Made by a program: the position numbers and the translations under genes. Positions 8,724 through 17,792 of a DNA stretch of 64,000 nucleotides are shown here, piece by piece. The stretch is from Paenibacillus_Z sp042653205 (lineage in GTDB: Bacteria; Bacillota; Bacilli; Paenibacillales; Paenibacillaceae), in assembly GCF_042653205.1 (NCBI RefSeq), contig NZ_JBHSHY010000001.1:186001-250000 (forward strand), given 5' to 3'. Position 1 is the first letter of the stretch; each line of letters begins with the position of its first letter. The notes beneath the pieces are model-generated. The model ran no database searches and had not been told where the DNA came from. It saw nothing but the letters and a program-made list of their open reading frames with translations.

Positions 8724-9587
8724 ATGACGACTCGTAAAACCGCCGCGGGCCGGTCCGCGTCCGGAGGAGAGCGCACGGTCAAGGCGCTGGCCCTCGGCAC
8801 GCTGATCATCCTGTCGGCGCTGATGATTCTGCCGCTGTACATCATGGTCAGCACCGCGCTCAAGACGCAGCAGGACGTGTTCCTGTTCCCGCCCGAATGG
8901 GTGCCGAGCCCGGCCGTGTGGCATAACTTCATCGACGCGATGCAGGCAAGGTCGTTCGGGCGGTACTTCTACAACACGTCGTTGTACGCCGTCGTCGGCA
9001 CGTTCGGCGAAGTGCTCTCCTCGGCGTTCGTCGCCTACGGCTTCGCGCGGTACCGCGGCATCGGCCGCGGCGCTATGTTCCTGATCCTGCTCGCCACCAT
9101 GATGATTCCGTATCCCGTCACGATGATCCCGCAATTCGTCCTGTTCAAGAATCTGGGCTGGATCGACAGTTACCTGCCGCTGAACGTGCCGTCCTTTCTC
9201 GGCTCAGCCTACATCATCTTCCTCTTGCGGCAGTTCTTCAGCTCGGTGCCCGTCGATCTGTTCGAAGCGGCGCGGCTGGACGGGTGCAGCGAGCTCCGGA
9301 CATTCTGGAACATCGCGCTGCCGCTGTGCAGCCCCGCGCTCGCAAGCGCGGCCATCTTCGGCTTCATGTACCGCTGGAACGATTACCTCGGCCCGCTCAT
9401 CTACCTGAACACCGATTCCAAGTTCACGGTGTCGATCGCCTTGTCGTCCTTCACGAGCTTGTTCAACATCGTCCCGTGGCATCTGCTCATGGCGGCTGGC
9501 ATCGTGGCGATTTTGCCGCCGACGATCATCTTCTTCCTAGCGCAAAAGTATTTCGTCCAAGGGATCGTCGTGTCCGGCTTGAAATAA
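8724..9587 (+). CDS. Sugar ABC transporter permease (MalG/UgpE type)
   Basis: Second permease of the importer, 287 residues with six predicted helices. Hallmarks are TALKTQQDVFLFPPEW after the first helix, the MIPYPVTMIPQFVLFKNLGW segment, and the EAA loop EAARLDGCSELRTFWNIALP. It ends with QGIVVSGLK, the usual C-terminal signature (..GGVKG-like) of MalG-type proteins. GGGGGCGGAG just ahead of the ATG serves as the ribosome binding site, and spacing to the MalF-type gene is one base. It forms the membrane channel as a heterodimer with that protein. Confidence 0.94.
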   Translation: MTTRKTAAGRSASGGERTVKALALGTLIILSALMILPLYIMVSTALKTQQDVFLFPPEWVPSPAVWHNFIDAMQARSFGRYFYNTSLYAVVGTFGEVLSSAFVAYGFARYRGIGRGAMFLILLATMMIPYPVTMIPQFVLFKNLGWIDSYLPLNVPSFLGSAYIIFLLRQFFSSVPVDLFEAARLDGCSELRTFWNIALPLCSPALASAAIFGFMYRWNDYLGPLIYLNTDSKFTVSIALSSFTSLFNIVPWHLLMAAGIVAILPPTIIFFLAQKYFVQGIVVSGLK

Positions 9588-9701
9588 GCGGCTAAGCGCC
9601 CGCGCGGAACGGAAGGGAGGGGATGCCGGCCGGGAAGACGCCGCATCGCTGCCAAGTGGGGTAGTTGATCGATAACGATGAAACGTATAGGAGGGCTACA
9701 G

Positions 9702-11108
9702 ATGGCAAAGAAGTGGATCGGCATCGCGAATGTCGCGTGCCTCGGAGCGGTATTGGCGCTCAGCGGATGCAGTTCGGACACGGGCAACGGGGGAGCTGCG
9801 AGCACGAACGGTAATGCGGGGGCGAACGAGCCGGCCGGCAGCGGTTCGGCCAGCAGTGGGAAGAAGGTCACGATTACCCTGCTGAGCGCGCAGGATAACG
9901 GAATCCGCGACAAATTTCTGCCGGATGTCGTGAAGAAGAAATTCGAGGCCGCCAATCCGGACATCACGCTCGAGATCGTCAGCGTGCCTTACGATCAATT
10001 CGATTCCAAGATGAACACGATGGTCGCGGGCGGCACGCCGCCGGATGTCTGGAGCCACTGGGGCCAGAGCGGCTTCGTCGATTATAACGTCCGCGACATG
10101 GTGCTCGACCTGACGCCGTACATGGCCGACTTCAACAACCCCAACATCCCGCAGTCCACGCTGGACATTTATAAAGTCGACGGCCAGCAGAAGGGCATTC
10201 CGCTCAATATCTACTCCAGCATGATCTTCTATAACAAAGAGCTGTTCGACAAAGCTGGCGTGACGGTGCCGAACTACAAGCCGGGCGATTCGGCCTGGAC
10301 GTGGGACAAGCTGGTCGAGCTCGCGAAATCGGTGAGCAAGGACTACGGCAAGCCGAGCGCCGTCTACGGATTCACGTACGGCATGGGCGAGCATCTGCTC
10401 ACGTACAGCTGGGATTGGGGCCTCGACGTCTTCGCACCGGCTTACGCCACGGGCTTCCTGGATTCGGCGGATCTGAGCGATCCGAAGCTTGCGGAAGCGA
10501 CGCAATTCTTCCAGGACATGATCTTCAAGGACAAGATCATGCCGACGTCGGCCGTCGAGGAATCCATCGGCAAGATCGGCGATCCGCTCCTGACGGGCAA
10601 GGTCGCGATGTCGCTCGTCGGCAGCTGGGCGATGGGCGGCTTCAAGGAAACGAACATGAAGTTCGGCGTACTGCCGCTGCCGACGGGTCCGGCCGGCACC
10701 TCGACGCCGTTCATCTACGCCGACCCGCTCATGATCTCGTCCAAGTCGAAGAATCCGGACGCCGCCTGGAAGCTCGTGAAGTTCATGACCAGCCCGGAGA
10801 TGCAGATGGAGATGACCACGACGACCGGCTATCCGCCTTCCGACACCGTCGCTTACGCGGAATGGTTCAAGCAATACGAAGGGCTGACGGACATCGCCTA
10901 CCTCGAAGAAGTCAATTCCGCCGCGATCGAGAAGGGCAAGGAATCGCCGAACCATCTGATCGCCGGCTACGGCGACATCACCTCGTTCATGCTGAACGAG
11001 CAGCAGGCGATCTTCAACAAGGAACAGGACCCGGCGGCCGTCCTGAAGGATATGAATCCCAAGTTCCAGAAGCTGCTCGAGGAGATCAAGCAGAAATCGG
11101 GCAAGTAA
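9702..11108 (+). CDS. Extracellular sugar-binding lipoprotein of the ABC importer
   Basis: Family 1 extracellular solute-binding protein. Starting at ATG 9702, which has AGGAGG at 9689-9694, the 468-residue product has a signal peptide with lipobox LALSGC and lipidated Cys23. A flexible Gly/Ser/Asn/Ala-rich linker (about 24-55) tethers the mature protein to the membrane. The rest shows the two-lobed binding-protein pattern, with KFEAANPDITLEIVSVPYDQ near the start and GGTPPDVWSHWGQSG. An in-frame ATG eight codons earlier (9678) lacks a good ribosome binding site. It is the third gene of the transporter operon and delivers substrate to the two permeases. Ligand cannot be deduced. Confidence 0.93.
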   Translation: MAKKWIGIANVACLGAVLALSGCSSDTGNGGAASTNGNAGANEPAGSGSASSGKKVTITLLSAQDNGIRDKFLPDVVKKKFEAANPDITLEIVSVPYDQFDSKMNTMVAGGTPPDVWSHWGQSGFVDYNVRDMVLDLTPYMADFNNPNIPQSTLDIYKVDGQQKGIPLNIYSSMIFYNKELFDKAGVTVPNYKPGDSAWTWDKLVELAKSVSKDYGKPSAVYGFTYGMGEHLLTYSWDWGLDVFAPAYATGFLDSADLSDPKLAEATQFFQDMIFKDKIMPTSAVEESIGKIGDPLLTGKVAMSLVGSWAMGGFKETNMKFGVLPLPTGPAGTSTPFIYADPLMISSKSKNPDAAWKLVKFMTSPEMQMEMTTTTGYPPSDTVAYAEWFKQYEGLTDIAYLEEVNSAAIEKGKESPNHLIAGYGDITSFMLNEQQAIFNKEQDPAAVLKDMNPKFQKLLEEIKQKSGK

Positions 11109-11246
11109 CGCCGCCCGAGCGCATAGATAAGCTGTAACGGCATGAATCGGCGACCGGAAGGCGAAGCGGCCAGAACCCATCGGGCCAGGCGCAACCCGGT
11201 CGCCGCCATGCGGCGCGTACCAGCCAGAGAGGAGCGTGGGCAACGC

Positions 11247-12047
11247 ATGAAGCTGTCCATCGGAGGATTTTCGTTCTTTAATGAGAAGCAGGCCGGCAAG
11301 ATGGATATATTCGGCTATCTCGAATCGGTCAAATACCGCTATCGCCTAGGCGCCGTCGACTTGTGGAACGGCTTCTTCGCGAGCGGAAACGAAGACGGGC
11401 TCGTGCTGCTGCCGGAGGAAGAGGTCGTCCGCAAGATCCGGGAGGCGATCGACGAGCGGGAGCTGACGGTCGCGAACATCGCGCTCGACGGCGTTCATCT
11501 CATCGATGCCGACCCGGCCAAGCGCGAACGGCTGTACCGGAACGCGCTGCTCCATCTGCGCGCCTCCGAGCTGCTCGGCGCCCGGACGGTCCGTATCGAC
11601 ATCTGCACGCAAGAGACCGAAGAGATCGGCGAGGCTGATTTCGACTACATCGTACAGCGCTATCAGGAGTACTGCGACCGCGGCGCGGAGCACGGCTACA
11701 CGGTCGGCCCGGAGAACCACATGGGCGCGGCGCTGAATCCGCATCTGCTCAAGCGGATCGCCGAGGCGGTGAATCGCCCGAACTTCGGCATCCTGCTGCA
11801 CTTGAAGCGCTGGAAGCCCGAGTACGCGGACGGCGACGCGATCGTGGCGCCATGGGTCGTGCACACGCACGCCGACTTGAAAACGCTAACTTCGGGCGAT
11901 GCCGAAGCTTCGGTCCGTGCGCTTACGGAGGCGGGCTACCGCGGCTACTGGGCCGTCGAGCATAACGCCAAGACGCAGGCTTACGAAGAAATCGACTGGA
12001 TGCTGGCATCCGTCAGAAGATTGCTCTATCGCATGGGCGAGTCCTGA
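11247..12047 (+). CDS. Sugar phosphate isomerase/epimerase-like TIM-barrel protein
   Basis: Xylose-isomerase-like TIM-barrel enzyme of 266 residues, a family that isomerises or epimerises sugars and inositol derivatives using divalent metal. Likely metal-binding positions are carried by VRIDICTQE, VGPENHMGAALNP, VVHTHADLK and YWAVEHNA, the order expected for the barrel strands. The ATG at 11247 follows GAGAGGAGCG and begins MKLSIGGFSF; the frame is open upstream to 11142 but without family resemblance. It follows the binding-protein gene and precedes an oxidoreductase of the type often paired with such isomerases in inositol or sugar-acid breakdown. Confidence 0.85.
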   Translation: MKLSIGGFSFFNEKQAGKMDIFGYLESVKYRYRLGAVDLWNGFFASGNEDGLVLLPEEEVVRKIREAIDERELTVANIALDGVHLIDADPAKRERLYRNALLHLRASELLGARTVRIDICTQETEEIGEADFDYIVQRYQEYCDRGAEHGYTVGPENHMGAALNPHLLKRIAEAVNRPNFGILLHLKRWKPEYADGDAIVAPWVVHTHADLKTLTSGDAEASVRALTEAGYRGYWAVEHNAKTQAYEEIDWMLASVRRLLYRMGES

Positions 12048-12060
12048 GGAGGAACGGATT

Positions 12061-13191
12061 ATGGAACCGGTCAAAATCGGAATCATCGGCGTCGGCCAGA
12101 TCGGCAAGCATCACCTCGAGCAGTACGCCTCCATCGGCGGCATCGAGGTCGCGGCCGTCTGCGACGTCAACGAGCCGGAAGCCCGCCGCGTGGCGGAGCG
12201 GTACGGCATCGGAAGCGTCTATACCGACTACCGCGAGATGCTGCGCCGCGACGACTTGATCGCGGTGGACGTCTGCCTGCACAATAACTTCCACGCGCCG
12301 GCGACGATCGCCGCGCTGCAGGCGGGCAAGCACGTCTATTGCGAGAAGCCGATCGCCGGCACGTACCGGGACGGGGCTGCGATGGTCAAGGCGGCGAACG
12401 ACTGCGGCAAAATGCTGCACATCCAGCTCGGGACGCTGTACCGCGGCGAGACGAAGGCCGCCAAGACGCTGATCGACGAAGGCAAGCTCGGACGGCTCTA
12501 TCACGCCCGGTCCACCGGCTTCCGCCGGCGCGGGCGCCCGTTCGTCGACGGCTACGGCACGCCGTTCTTCACGCGGAAGGACGCCGCGAGCGGCGGGGCA
12601 CTGCTGGACATGGGCGTCTATCACATCGCGCAGATGCTGTACCTGATGGGCATGCCCGAGGTGACGCGCATCTCCGGCTGCGTGTATCAAGAGATGGACA
12701 TGGATCCCAAGCGCAGAGCGGAGAGCGGCTTCGACGTCGAGGAATCCGCGATGGGCTTCGTCCGCTTCGCGGGCGGCGCCACGCTCGACATCATCGAAGC
12801 GTGGTCGCTCCATCTGGACGGGCTCGAAGGCGGCAGCCTCGTCGGCTCGCGCGGCGGCCTCCGGCTGCCGGCGTATTCCGACGTTCGCGCGACGACGGGC
12901 TTCGGCTACTATACGACGGTCGGCGACATGGACGTCGACGGCACGATCGACCTGAACGCCATGAGCGAACGGCGCCGCCGGCTGTATCCGGACGAGGATG
13001 CGTACGAATCGTCCGCCAAGCATTGGGCAGCGGCGCTGCAGGGAAGAGTCGCGCTGCTGCCGACCGCGGAGCTCGCGCTGCAAACAATGCTCGTCAGCGA
13101 AGGCATCTATCTGTCCGCACAGCTGGACCGGGAAGTGACCGCCGAAGAAGTGGCGGCGCATTCGCCAGCCGTCATCCGGGAGGCGAACTGA
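12061..13191 (+). CDS. Gfo/Idh/MocA-family NAD(P)-dependent oxidoreductase
   Basis: A 376-residue sugar or cyclitol dehydrogenase. The N-terminal Rossmann fold (about 3-125) begins VKIGIIGVGQIGKHHLEQYA, and VYCEKPIAGT (about 94-103) carries the EKP motif whose Lys is catalytic in this family. The C-terminal domain (about 130-340) includes GGALLDMGVYHIAQML, where D...H is the conserved active-site pair. GAGGAGGAA precedes the ATG by eight bases. It is packed between the isomerase and a gamma-glutamyltranspeptidase-like gene, so the three are probably co-transcribed. Substrate unknown. Confidence 0.92.
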   Translation: MEPVKIGIIGVGQIGKHHLEQYASIGGIEVAAVCDVNEPEARRVAERYGIGSVYTDYREMLRRDDLIAVDVCLHNNFHAPATIAALQAGKHVYCEKPIAGTYRDGAAMVKAANDCGKMLHIQLGTLYRGETKAAKTLIDEGKLGRLYHARSTGFRRRGRPFVDGYGTPFFTRKDAASGGALLDMGVYHIAQMLYLMGMPEVTRISGCVYQEMDMDPKRRAESGFDVEESAMGFVRFAGGATLDIIEAWSLHLDGLEGGSLVGSRGGLRLPAYSDVRATTGFGYYTTVGDMDVDGTIDLNAMSERRRRLYPDEDAYESSAKHWAAALQGRVALLPTAELALQTMLVSEGIYLSAQLDREVTAEEVAAHSPAVIREAN

Positions 13192-14802
13192 ATGATGGAA
13201 TTCGAACCGCTGTATCATCCCTATCCGTCGCGGCGGATGACGACCTACGGGCGCAAAGGCATGGTGGCGACCTCGCAGCCGCTTGCCGCCCAAGCGGGGC
13301 TCGACATCCTGAAACGCGGCGGCAACGCCGTAGATGCCGCGATCGCGGCGGCGGCCTGCCTGACCGTCGTCGAGCCGAACTCGAACAGCATCGGCGGCGA
13401 CACGTTCGCGATCGTCTGGGCGGAGGGCAAGCTCCACGGCCTGAACGCGAGCGGCCCGGCGCCCGCAGCGATCTCGATCGAGGCGGTCAAGGCGGCCGGC
13501 CACGAGCGGATACCGGGCTACGGCCTGGTCCCGGTGACCGTCCCCGGCACGCCGGGCGCCTGGGCCGCGCTGGCCGAACGGTTCGGACGGCTGCCGCTCA
13601 CTGAGACGCTGCGCCCCGCGATCGACTACGCGGAAGGCGGATTCCCGGTATCGCCGACGATCGCGCGGTATTGGGCCGACGGCTTCCGGAACATCGGCGA
13701 GCTTCGGGACGAGCTGTACGAGCCGTGGTTCGCGACGTTCGCGCCGCACGGCAGGACGCCGGCCGCAGGCGAGCTGTGGCGCTCCGAGGGCCACGCCCGG
13801 ACGCTCCGGTCGATCGCGGAGACGAACGCGGAATCGTTTTACCGGGGCGAGCTGGCGGACCGGATCGACCGGCACTTCCGCGAGAAGGGCGGCTATTTGA
13901 GGAAGGAAGACCTGGCGGCGTACCGCCCCGAGTGGGTCGAACCGATCCATGTGAAGTACAAGGGCTACGAGGCGTGGGAGCTCCCTCCGAACGGCCAAGG
14001 GCTGGTCGCGCTGATCGCCCTGAACATCCTGAAGGGCTTCGATCACGCCGCGAAGGATCTGGCCGAGACGTACCATAAGCAAATTGAAGCGGTCAAGCTC
14101 GCATTCGCCGACGGGCTGGCGTATATCACCGATCCGCGGCACATGGACGTCTCCGTGGAGGCACTGCTGTCGGACGCTTATGCCGACGAACGGCGGGCGC
14201 TGATCGGGGAGCGCGCGCTCGTCCCGGCGCCGGGCGAACCGCCGACGGGCGGCACGGTGTACTTGGCCGCGGCCGACGGGGAAGGGAACATGGTCTCGTT
14301 CATCCAGAGCCATGCGGGCGACTTTGGCTCCGGCGTCGTCGTGCCCGGCACCGGCATCTGTCTGCAGAATCGCGGCTCCGGCTTCTCCTTGGACCCGGGC
14401 CACCGGAACGCGCTGGCGCCGGGGAAGAAGACGTACCACACGATCATTCCCGGGTTTTTGACGAAGAACGGGGTGCCCGTCGGTCCGTTCGGCGTCATGT
14501 GCGGCTCGATTCAGCCGCAGGCCCATGTGCAGCTCCTGCTTAACGCGATCGATTTCGGGCTCAACCCGCAGGCCGCGCTGGACGCGCCGAGATGGCGCTG
14601 GGTCCGGGATACGGTCATCGAGGTCGAGCCGGGCTTCCCGGATCATATCGCTCAGGCGCTGGCCAGGAAGGGCCATACCGTGCAGCGGGCGCTGGACGTC
14701 GGGATGTTCGGCCGGGGCCAGATCATCTGGCGGGATCCCGCGAGCGGCGTGCTGGCCGGCGGCACGGAGCCGCGGGCGGACGGCGAGGTCGCGGCCTGGT
14801 AA
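13192..14802 (+). CDS. Gamma-glutamyltranspeptidase-like Ntn hydrolase (YwrD type)
   Basis: A 536-residue member of the gamma-glutamyltransferase family, which matures by self-cleavage in front of a catalytic Thr. The large-subunit part begins MVATSQPLAAQAGLDILKRG and contains GGNAVDAAIAAAACLTVVEP and NSIGGDTFAIVW. The small subunit would begin at about Thr355 (GGTVYLAAADGEGNMVSF), where classical enzymes read TTHFSVVD. No signal peptide is seen, so it resembles cytoplasmic YwrD-type proteins rather than secreted GGT. The start codon directly follows the stop of the oxidoreductase, with GGGAGG upstream. Its place in a sugar catabolic operon is unexpected; it may hydrolyse an amide-linked or gamma-glutamylated substrate. 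Family firm, role unknown. Confidence 0.88.
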   Translation: MMEFEPLYHPYPSRRMTTYGRKGMVATSQPLAAQAGLDILKRGGNAVDAAIAAAACLTVVEPNSNSIGGDTFAIVWAEGKLHGLNASGPAPAAISIEAVKAAGHERIPGYGLVPVTVPGTPGAWAALAERFGRLPLTETLRPAIDYAEGGFPVSPTIARYWADGFRNIGELRDELYEPWFATFAPHGRTPAAGELWRSEGHARTLRSIAETNAESFYRGELADRIDRHFREKGGYLRKEDLAAYRPEWVEPIHVKYKGYEAWELPPNGQGLVALIALNILKGFDHAAKDLAETYHKQIEAVKLAFADGLAYITDPRHMDVSVEALLSDAYADERRALIGERALVPAPGEPPTGGTVYLAAADGEGNMVSFIQSHAGDFGSGVVVPGTGICLQNRGSGFSLDPGHRNALAPGKKTYHTIIPGFLTKNGVPVGPFGVMCGSIQPQAHVQLLLNAIDFGLNPQAALDAPRWRWVRDTVIEVEPGFPDHIAQALARKGHTVQRALDVGMFGRGQIIWRDPASGVLAGGTEPRADGEVAAW

Positions 14803-15105
14803 CGGGCGCGGAGAGCCGGCCGCGTTCGCGAAGACCGCCGGTCGCCGGGGCGCCGCCTCGCGGCGTTAGAGTCCCCGAGCAGGGCGCTCCGCGCAGGTGC
14901 CGCGGCCGGTACAGCCGGCCCGCCGGGCGCTTGAACTTTGCGCTTCGCATCGTTGGCCAAACGCTCCTTCACGGGAAATCGCGGACTCGTTCCGCGATTT
15001 CCTTTTTTTCGCGCGGCGAGGAGTTGAATCTGCCGGACAGGGTGGCAGGAGCAAGCGCTGTCATTATATACTAGTACACGCACGGGAAAGGATGGATTAC
15101 GGGAC
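14803..15105 (+). other. Intergenic region with terminator, no gene seen
   Basis: 303 bases between the GGT-like gene and the MFS gene. Apart from the strong terminator at 14974-15009 it is GC-rich sequence without a supported reading frame. A TATATAC-like stretch near 15064-15070 may contribute to the MFS promoter. Confidence 0.5.
14974..15009 (+). terminator. Strong intrinsic terminator of the carbohydrate operon
   Basis: A perfect 12-bp stem (14974-14985 with 14991-15002), five-base loop and run of seven T (15003-15009). It ends the unit that includes the GGT-like gene. Confidence 0.92.
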
Positions 15106-16365
15106 ATGTCATCGCCTGCGTCACCTCCAACGCCTTCAACGCCTTCATCGCCGTCATTCGCTTCAATGCCCGACGCGCGCGCGCTCGGCTTCATCAAAGC
15201 GTTCAATTTTTTCATCTATGGCGCCATCTCCATTTACGCCACGTTTTTTCCGCTGTATCTGAGGGATGCCGGCATGTCGAGCTTCGCGATCGGCCTGCTG
15301 CTCGCCGGCGGTCCGTTCGTGTCGCTGCTGGCCAACCCGTTCTGGGGCTATTGGAGCGACCGCCTCGAGAACGCCCGGCGCATCCTGCTCATCCTGCTGA
15401 TCGGCAATGCGGCGGTGATGCAGCTTGTCTTCTCGCTGAAGGCCGTGTACTGGATCTTCGGCTTCATGCTGCTCTATTTCTTCTTCCAGAGCCCGTTGTT
15501 CTCGCAGAGCAACAGTCTTATCCTGGACGTGGCCGAGAAGACCGGGCGGAAATTCGGCGCGTTCCGGCTGTGGGGGTCGCTCGGCTGGGCGGTCATGGCC
15601 GTGGCGACGGGTCCGGTCCTCGAACGGCTCGCGATCAGCCGGCTGTGGATCGTGTACGGCATCATGATGGCCGTCTCCATTGGCTTGGCGTTCCTGCTGC
15701 CGCGCGGCGGCAAGCCGGACACCGCCCGGAAGGCGCCCCGATCCGGTTCCCGGCAGCTGTGGGCCAATAAACCGTTCATGCTGTTCCTGGCCATCGGGGT
15801 GCTGATCTCGATTCCGAACTCGATGAACAACACGTTCGTCTCGATCTACATCTCCGACTTGGGCGGCAAGAGCACGCTCGTCGGCTGGTCGGCATTCTTG
15901 GCGTCGATCTTCGAGATTCCGGTCTACCTGCTCCTCGACCGCTATCTGCGCAAGAACGAGCGGACGATGATCGGCTGCCTCGCGGCGGTCAGCGTGCTGT
16001 ACGCGCTCCGCTGGTTCCTCATGTCGACGGCGGCGACCCCGTACATGGTCCTCTTCATTCAGGCCATGCACTGCCTGACGTTCGCGGGTTACTACTACGT
16101 CGGGACGCAATTGACGGTGCTGCTCGTGCCGAGGGCGTTCCGGGCTTCGGGCCAAGCGCTGTACGCGCTCAGCTGGGGCGGCGTGTCCGGCATCGTGGCC
16201 GGCGTGACCGGGGGCTGGATCTTCGAGCAGTTCGGCGCGCATGCAATGTACCGGATCAGCGCGGCAACGGCACTTCTCGGCGTGGCGGGCTTCGCGCTGT
16301 TGCACCGCTTCATCGCGCGGACATCCGCGCGTGACACGAACGTGCCCGGCTTCAGCGGGCGCTAA
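15106..16365 (+). CDS. MFS transporter (MFS_1-like / nucleoside:proton symporter-like)
   Basis: A 419-residue permease with about twelve membrane helices. A cytoplasmic Ser/Pro/Thr-rich N-terminus (residues 1-25) is encoded by short degenerate repeats. The first helices read FIKAFNFFIYGAISIYATFF and LLANPFWGYWSDRLENARR, the second holding the loop 2-3 MFS motif. The overall pattern resembles the LacY/NupG-like MFS_1_like group. AAAGGATGG precedes the ATG. It has its own terminator upstream, so it is probably a separate unit, and it converges on receptor operon 2. Substrate unknown; proximity to the sugar locus hints at a sugar or nucleoside. Confidence 0.88.
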   Translation: MSSPASPPTPSTPSSPSFASMPDARALGFIKAFNFFIYGAISIYATFFPLYLRDAGMSSFAIGLLLAGGPFVSLLANPFWGYWSDRLENARRILLILLIGNAAVMQLVFSLKAVYWIFGFMLLYFFFQSPLFSQSNSLILDVAEKTGRKFGAFRLWGSLGWAVMAVATGPVLERLAISRLWIVYGIMMAVSIGLAFLLPRGGKPDTARKAPRSGSRQLWANKPFMLFLAIGVLISIPNSMNNTFVSIYISDLGGKSTLVGWSAFLASIFEIPVYLLLDRYLRKNERTMIGCLAAVSVLYALRWFLMSTAATPYMVLFIQAMHCLTFAGYYYVGTQLTVLLVPRAFRASGQALYALSWGGVSGIVAGVTGGWIFEQFGAHAMYRISAATALLGVAGFALLHRFIARTSARDTNVPGFSGR

Positions 16366-16422
16366 TGGCTCGGCTGAGACCGGCATAGGCGAGCGAAGGC
16401 CAGTCTAATAGGGCGGAGGTGA

Positions 16423-17532
16423 TCATCGTGAAGCCGGCTGGTCCTGCAGCGCCAACTTGCCGCGGGCGAGCGAGACGAAGTAGAGCAGCAGCGGCAGCAG
16501 CACAAGCGGGAGCAAGGACATCGTCGACCAGGATTTCGCGATGCTCTCCTGCACGATGACCATGTTGGAGTAGCACATCAGCGCCACGACGATGCCGGCC
16601 AGCATGATCGGCCAGACCAGGATGTTCTCGTCCCGGATGCGCAGGACGTGCGCGACGCATCCGATCGTCGCGTGGAACGCGATCAGGACCCGAATGAAGA
16701 TGGAAAGGATCCAGATAAAGATCAGGACGCCTTCCATCCGCTCGAGGAACCCGCCGAAGGAGACGTTTTTGGCCAGCAGGTAGGTCGGGTAGACGTTATT
16801 GCCCGTCTGTTCGGGACCGAGCATCATGACGCACAGCAGCGTCAGGAGCACCAGCACGACGTTGCCGGCCAGGGTGCCGCCGATCAGCGCGCGCCGGCGG
16901 CCTTTGCCTGGGGAGACGTATGGATAGAGCATCATCAGCAGCACTGAATTTTGCAGCGAATAGAACGCGTAGGCGCCCCTAAGGATCGGCTTGGCGCCGA
17001 ATTCGTAGACGGGCAGCAGCCGGGACGGTTCGAGAACGGGTATCAAGCAGAGCAGGAGCATCGCCAGCAGCGCGACCGTCCAAGGGAAGAAGATCTCCAC
17101 CGCGCGGGAATACACCGTGCTGCCGGACTTCAGGGCAATGACCACGACGAGGGAGAAGAGCAGCATGAGCGCTTCCACCGGCGTATCCTGCAGCAGCTGG
17201 GTCGTCATGAAGAACCCCATGGAGCCGATCATGAGCGAGCCGAGGAGGAAGAAATAGGCCGTATAGCTGAGCGTCACGGCGGCCCCGATCCATCTGCCGA
17301 GCAGCTTGTCGGTGTATTGGGCCAAATTCAGGTCGGGATAGCGGTCCCCGATCGCGGCGTACAGCACGACCAGAAGGATGTTAACGCCGGAGCCGATGAT
17401 CCCGGCAAGCCATGCGTCCTGCTGGGCCGCGGCCGCGAGCCCGCTCGGCGCGATCAAGATCGACGTGCCGACCGTGACGAAGATGACGATGATGGTGAAG
17501 GAACGGATGCTGATCCGATTGGCGTTGTCCAT
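16423..17532 (-). CDS. Germinant receptor operon 2, GerB-type integral membrane subunit
   Basis: The 369-residue polytopic protein has about ten membrane segments. It begins ISIRSFTIIVIFVTVGTSIL, followed by a GLAAAAQQDAWLAGIIG segment typical of Bacillota spore permeases of this type. It is the last gene of an A-C-D-B operon, 18 bases after the small D gene. B subunits carry the presumed germinant-binding pocket, so operons with different B proteins likely respond to different nutrients. The end of the gene faces the MFS gene 57 bases away; no strong terminator is visible between them. Confidence 0.92.
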   Translation of the reverse strand: MDNANRISIRSFTIIVIFVTVGTSILIAPSGLAAAAQQDAWLAGIIGSGVNILLVVLYAAIGDRYPDLNLAQYTDKLLGRWIGAAVTLSYTAYFFLLGSLMIGSMGFFMTTQLLQDTPVEALMLLFSLVVVIALKSGSTVYSRAVEIFFPWTVALLAMLLLCLIPVLEPSRLLPVYEFGAKPILRGAYAFYSLQNSVLLMMLYPYVSPGKGRRRALIGGTLAGNVVLVLLTLLCVMMLGPEQTGNNVYPTYLLAKNVSFGGFLERMEGVLIFIWILSIFIRVLIAFHATIGCVAHVLRIRDENILVWPIMLAGIVVALMCYSNMVIVQESIAKSWSTMSLLPLVLLPLLLYFVSLARGKLALQDQPASR

Positions 17533-17550
17533 CCTTGCGCGCTCCTTGCC

Positions 17551-17784
17551 TTAGCTGAGCATCGCGAAGATCGCGTTGCTGAGCGGTTCGAATAATTTCA
17601 TGACCATGCGCAGCGGATTCGGCAGCTCGACCTGCGTCAGCTGCATCGAGAACAGCGTCGAACCCGTCGTCATGATGACCAGGAAGACCGCGATTTCCTT
17701 GCCTTTCCCTTGGCCCCGCAGCTTGCGAAGCTCATACCAGCTGATGACCGATACGACCAGCGCGACGATAACGATGGCGATCAT
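17551..17784 (-). CDS. Germinant receptor operon 2, candidate small D subunit
   Basis: A 77-residue protein with two hydrophobic segments (about 2-16 and 31-46) separated by a basic loop (RKLRGQGKGK), followed by an amphipathic tail. It lies between the C and B genes with 8- and 18-base gaps. Small two-helix D proteins encoded inside gerA-family operons (GerUD and GerKD of Bacillus) are known to modulate receptor activity. This gene matches them in size, topology and position, but I cannot show sequence homology. Two similar genes occur in operons 3 and 6. Confidence 0.7.
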   Translation of the reverse strand: MIAIVIVALVVSVISWYELRKLRGQGKGKEIAVFLVIMTTGSTLFSMQLTQVELPNPLRMVMKLFEPLSNAIFAMLS

Positions 17785-17792
17785 GCGGGGTT

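Noticed and set aside
12013..14676. Very long minus-strand reading frame (887 codons)
   Set aside because: It is the mirror of the oxidoreductase and GGT-like genes in GC-rich DNA, is Arg- and Asp-rich, and shows no domain.
16366..16422. Terminator between the MFS gene and receptor operon 2
   Set aside because: I looked for a stem with a T-tract in the 57-base gap and found none convincing.
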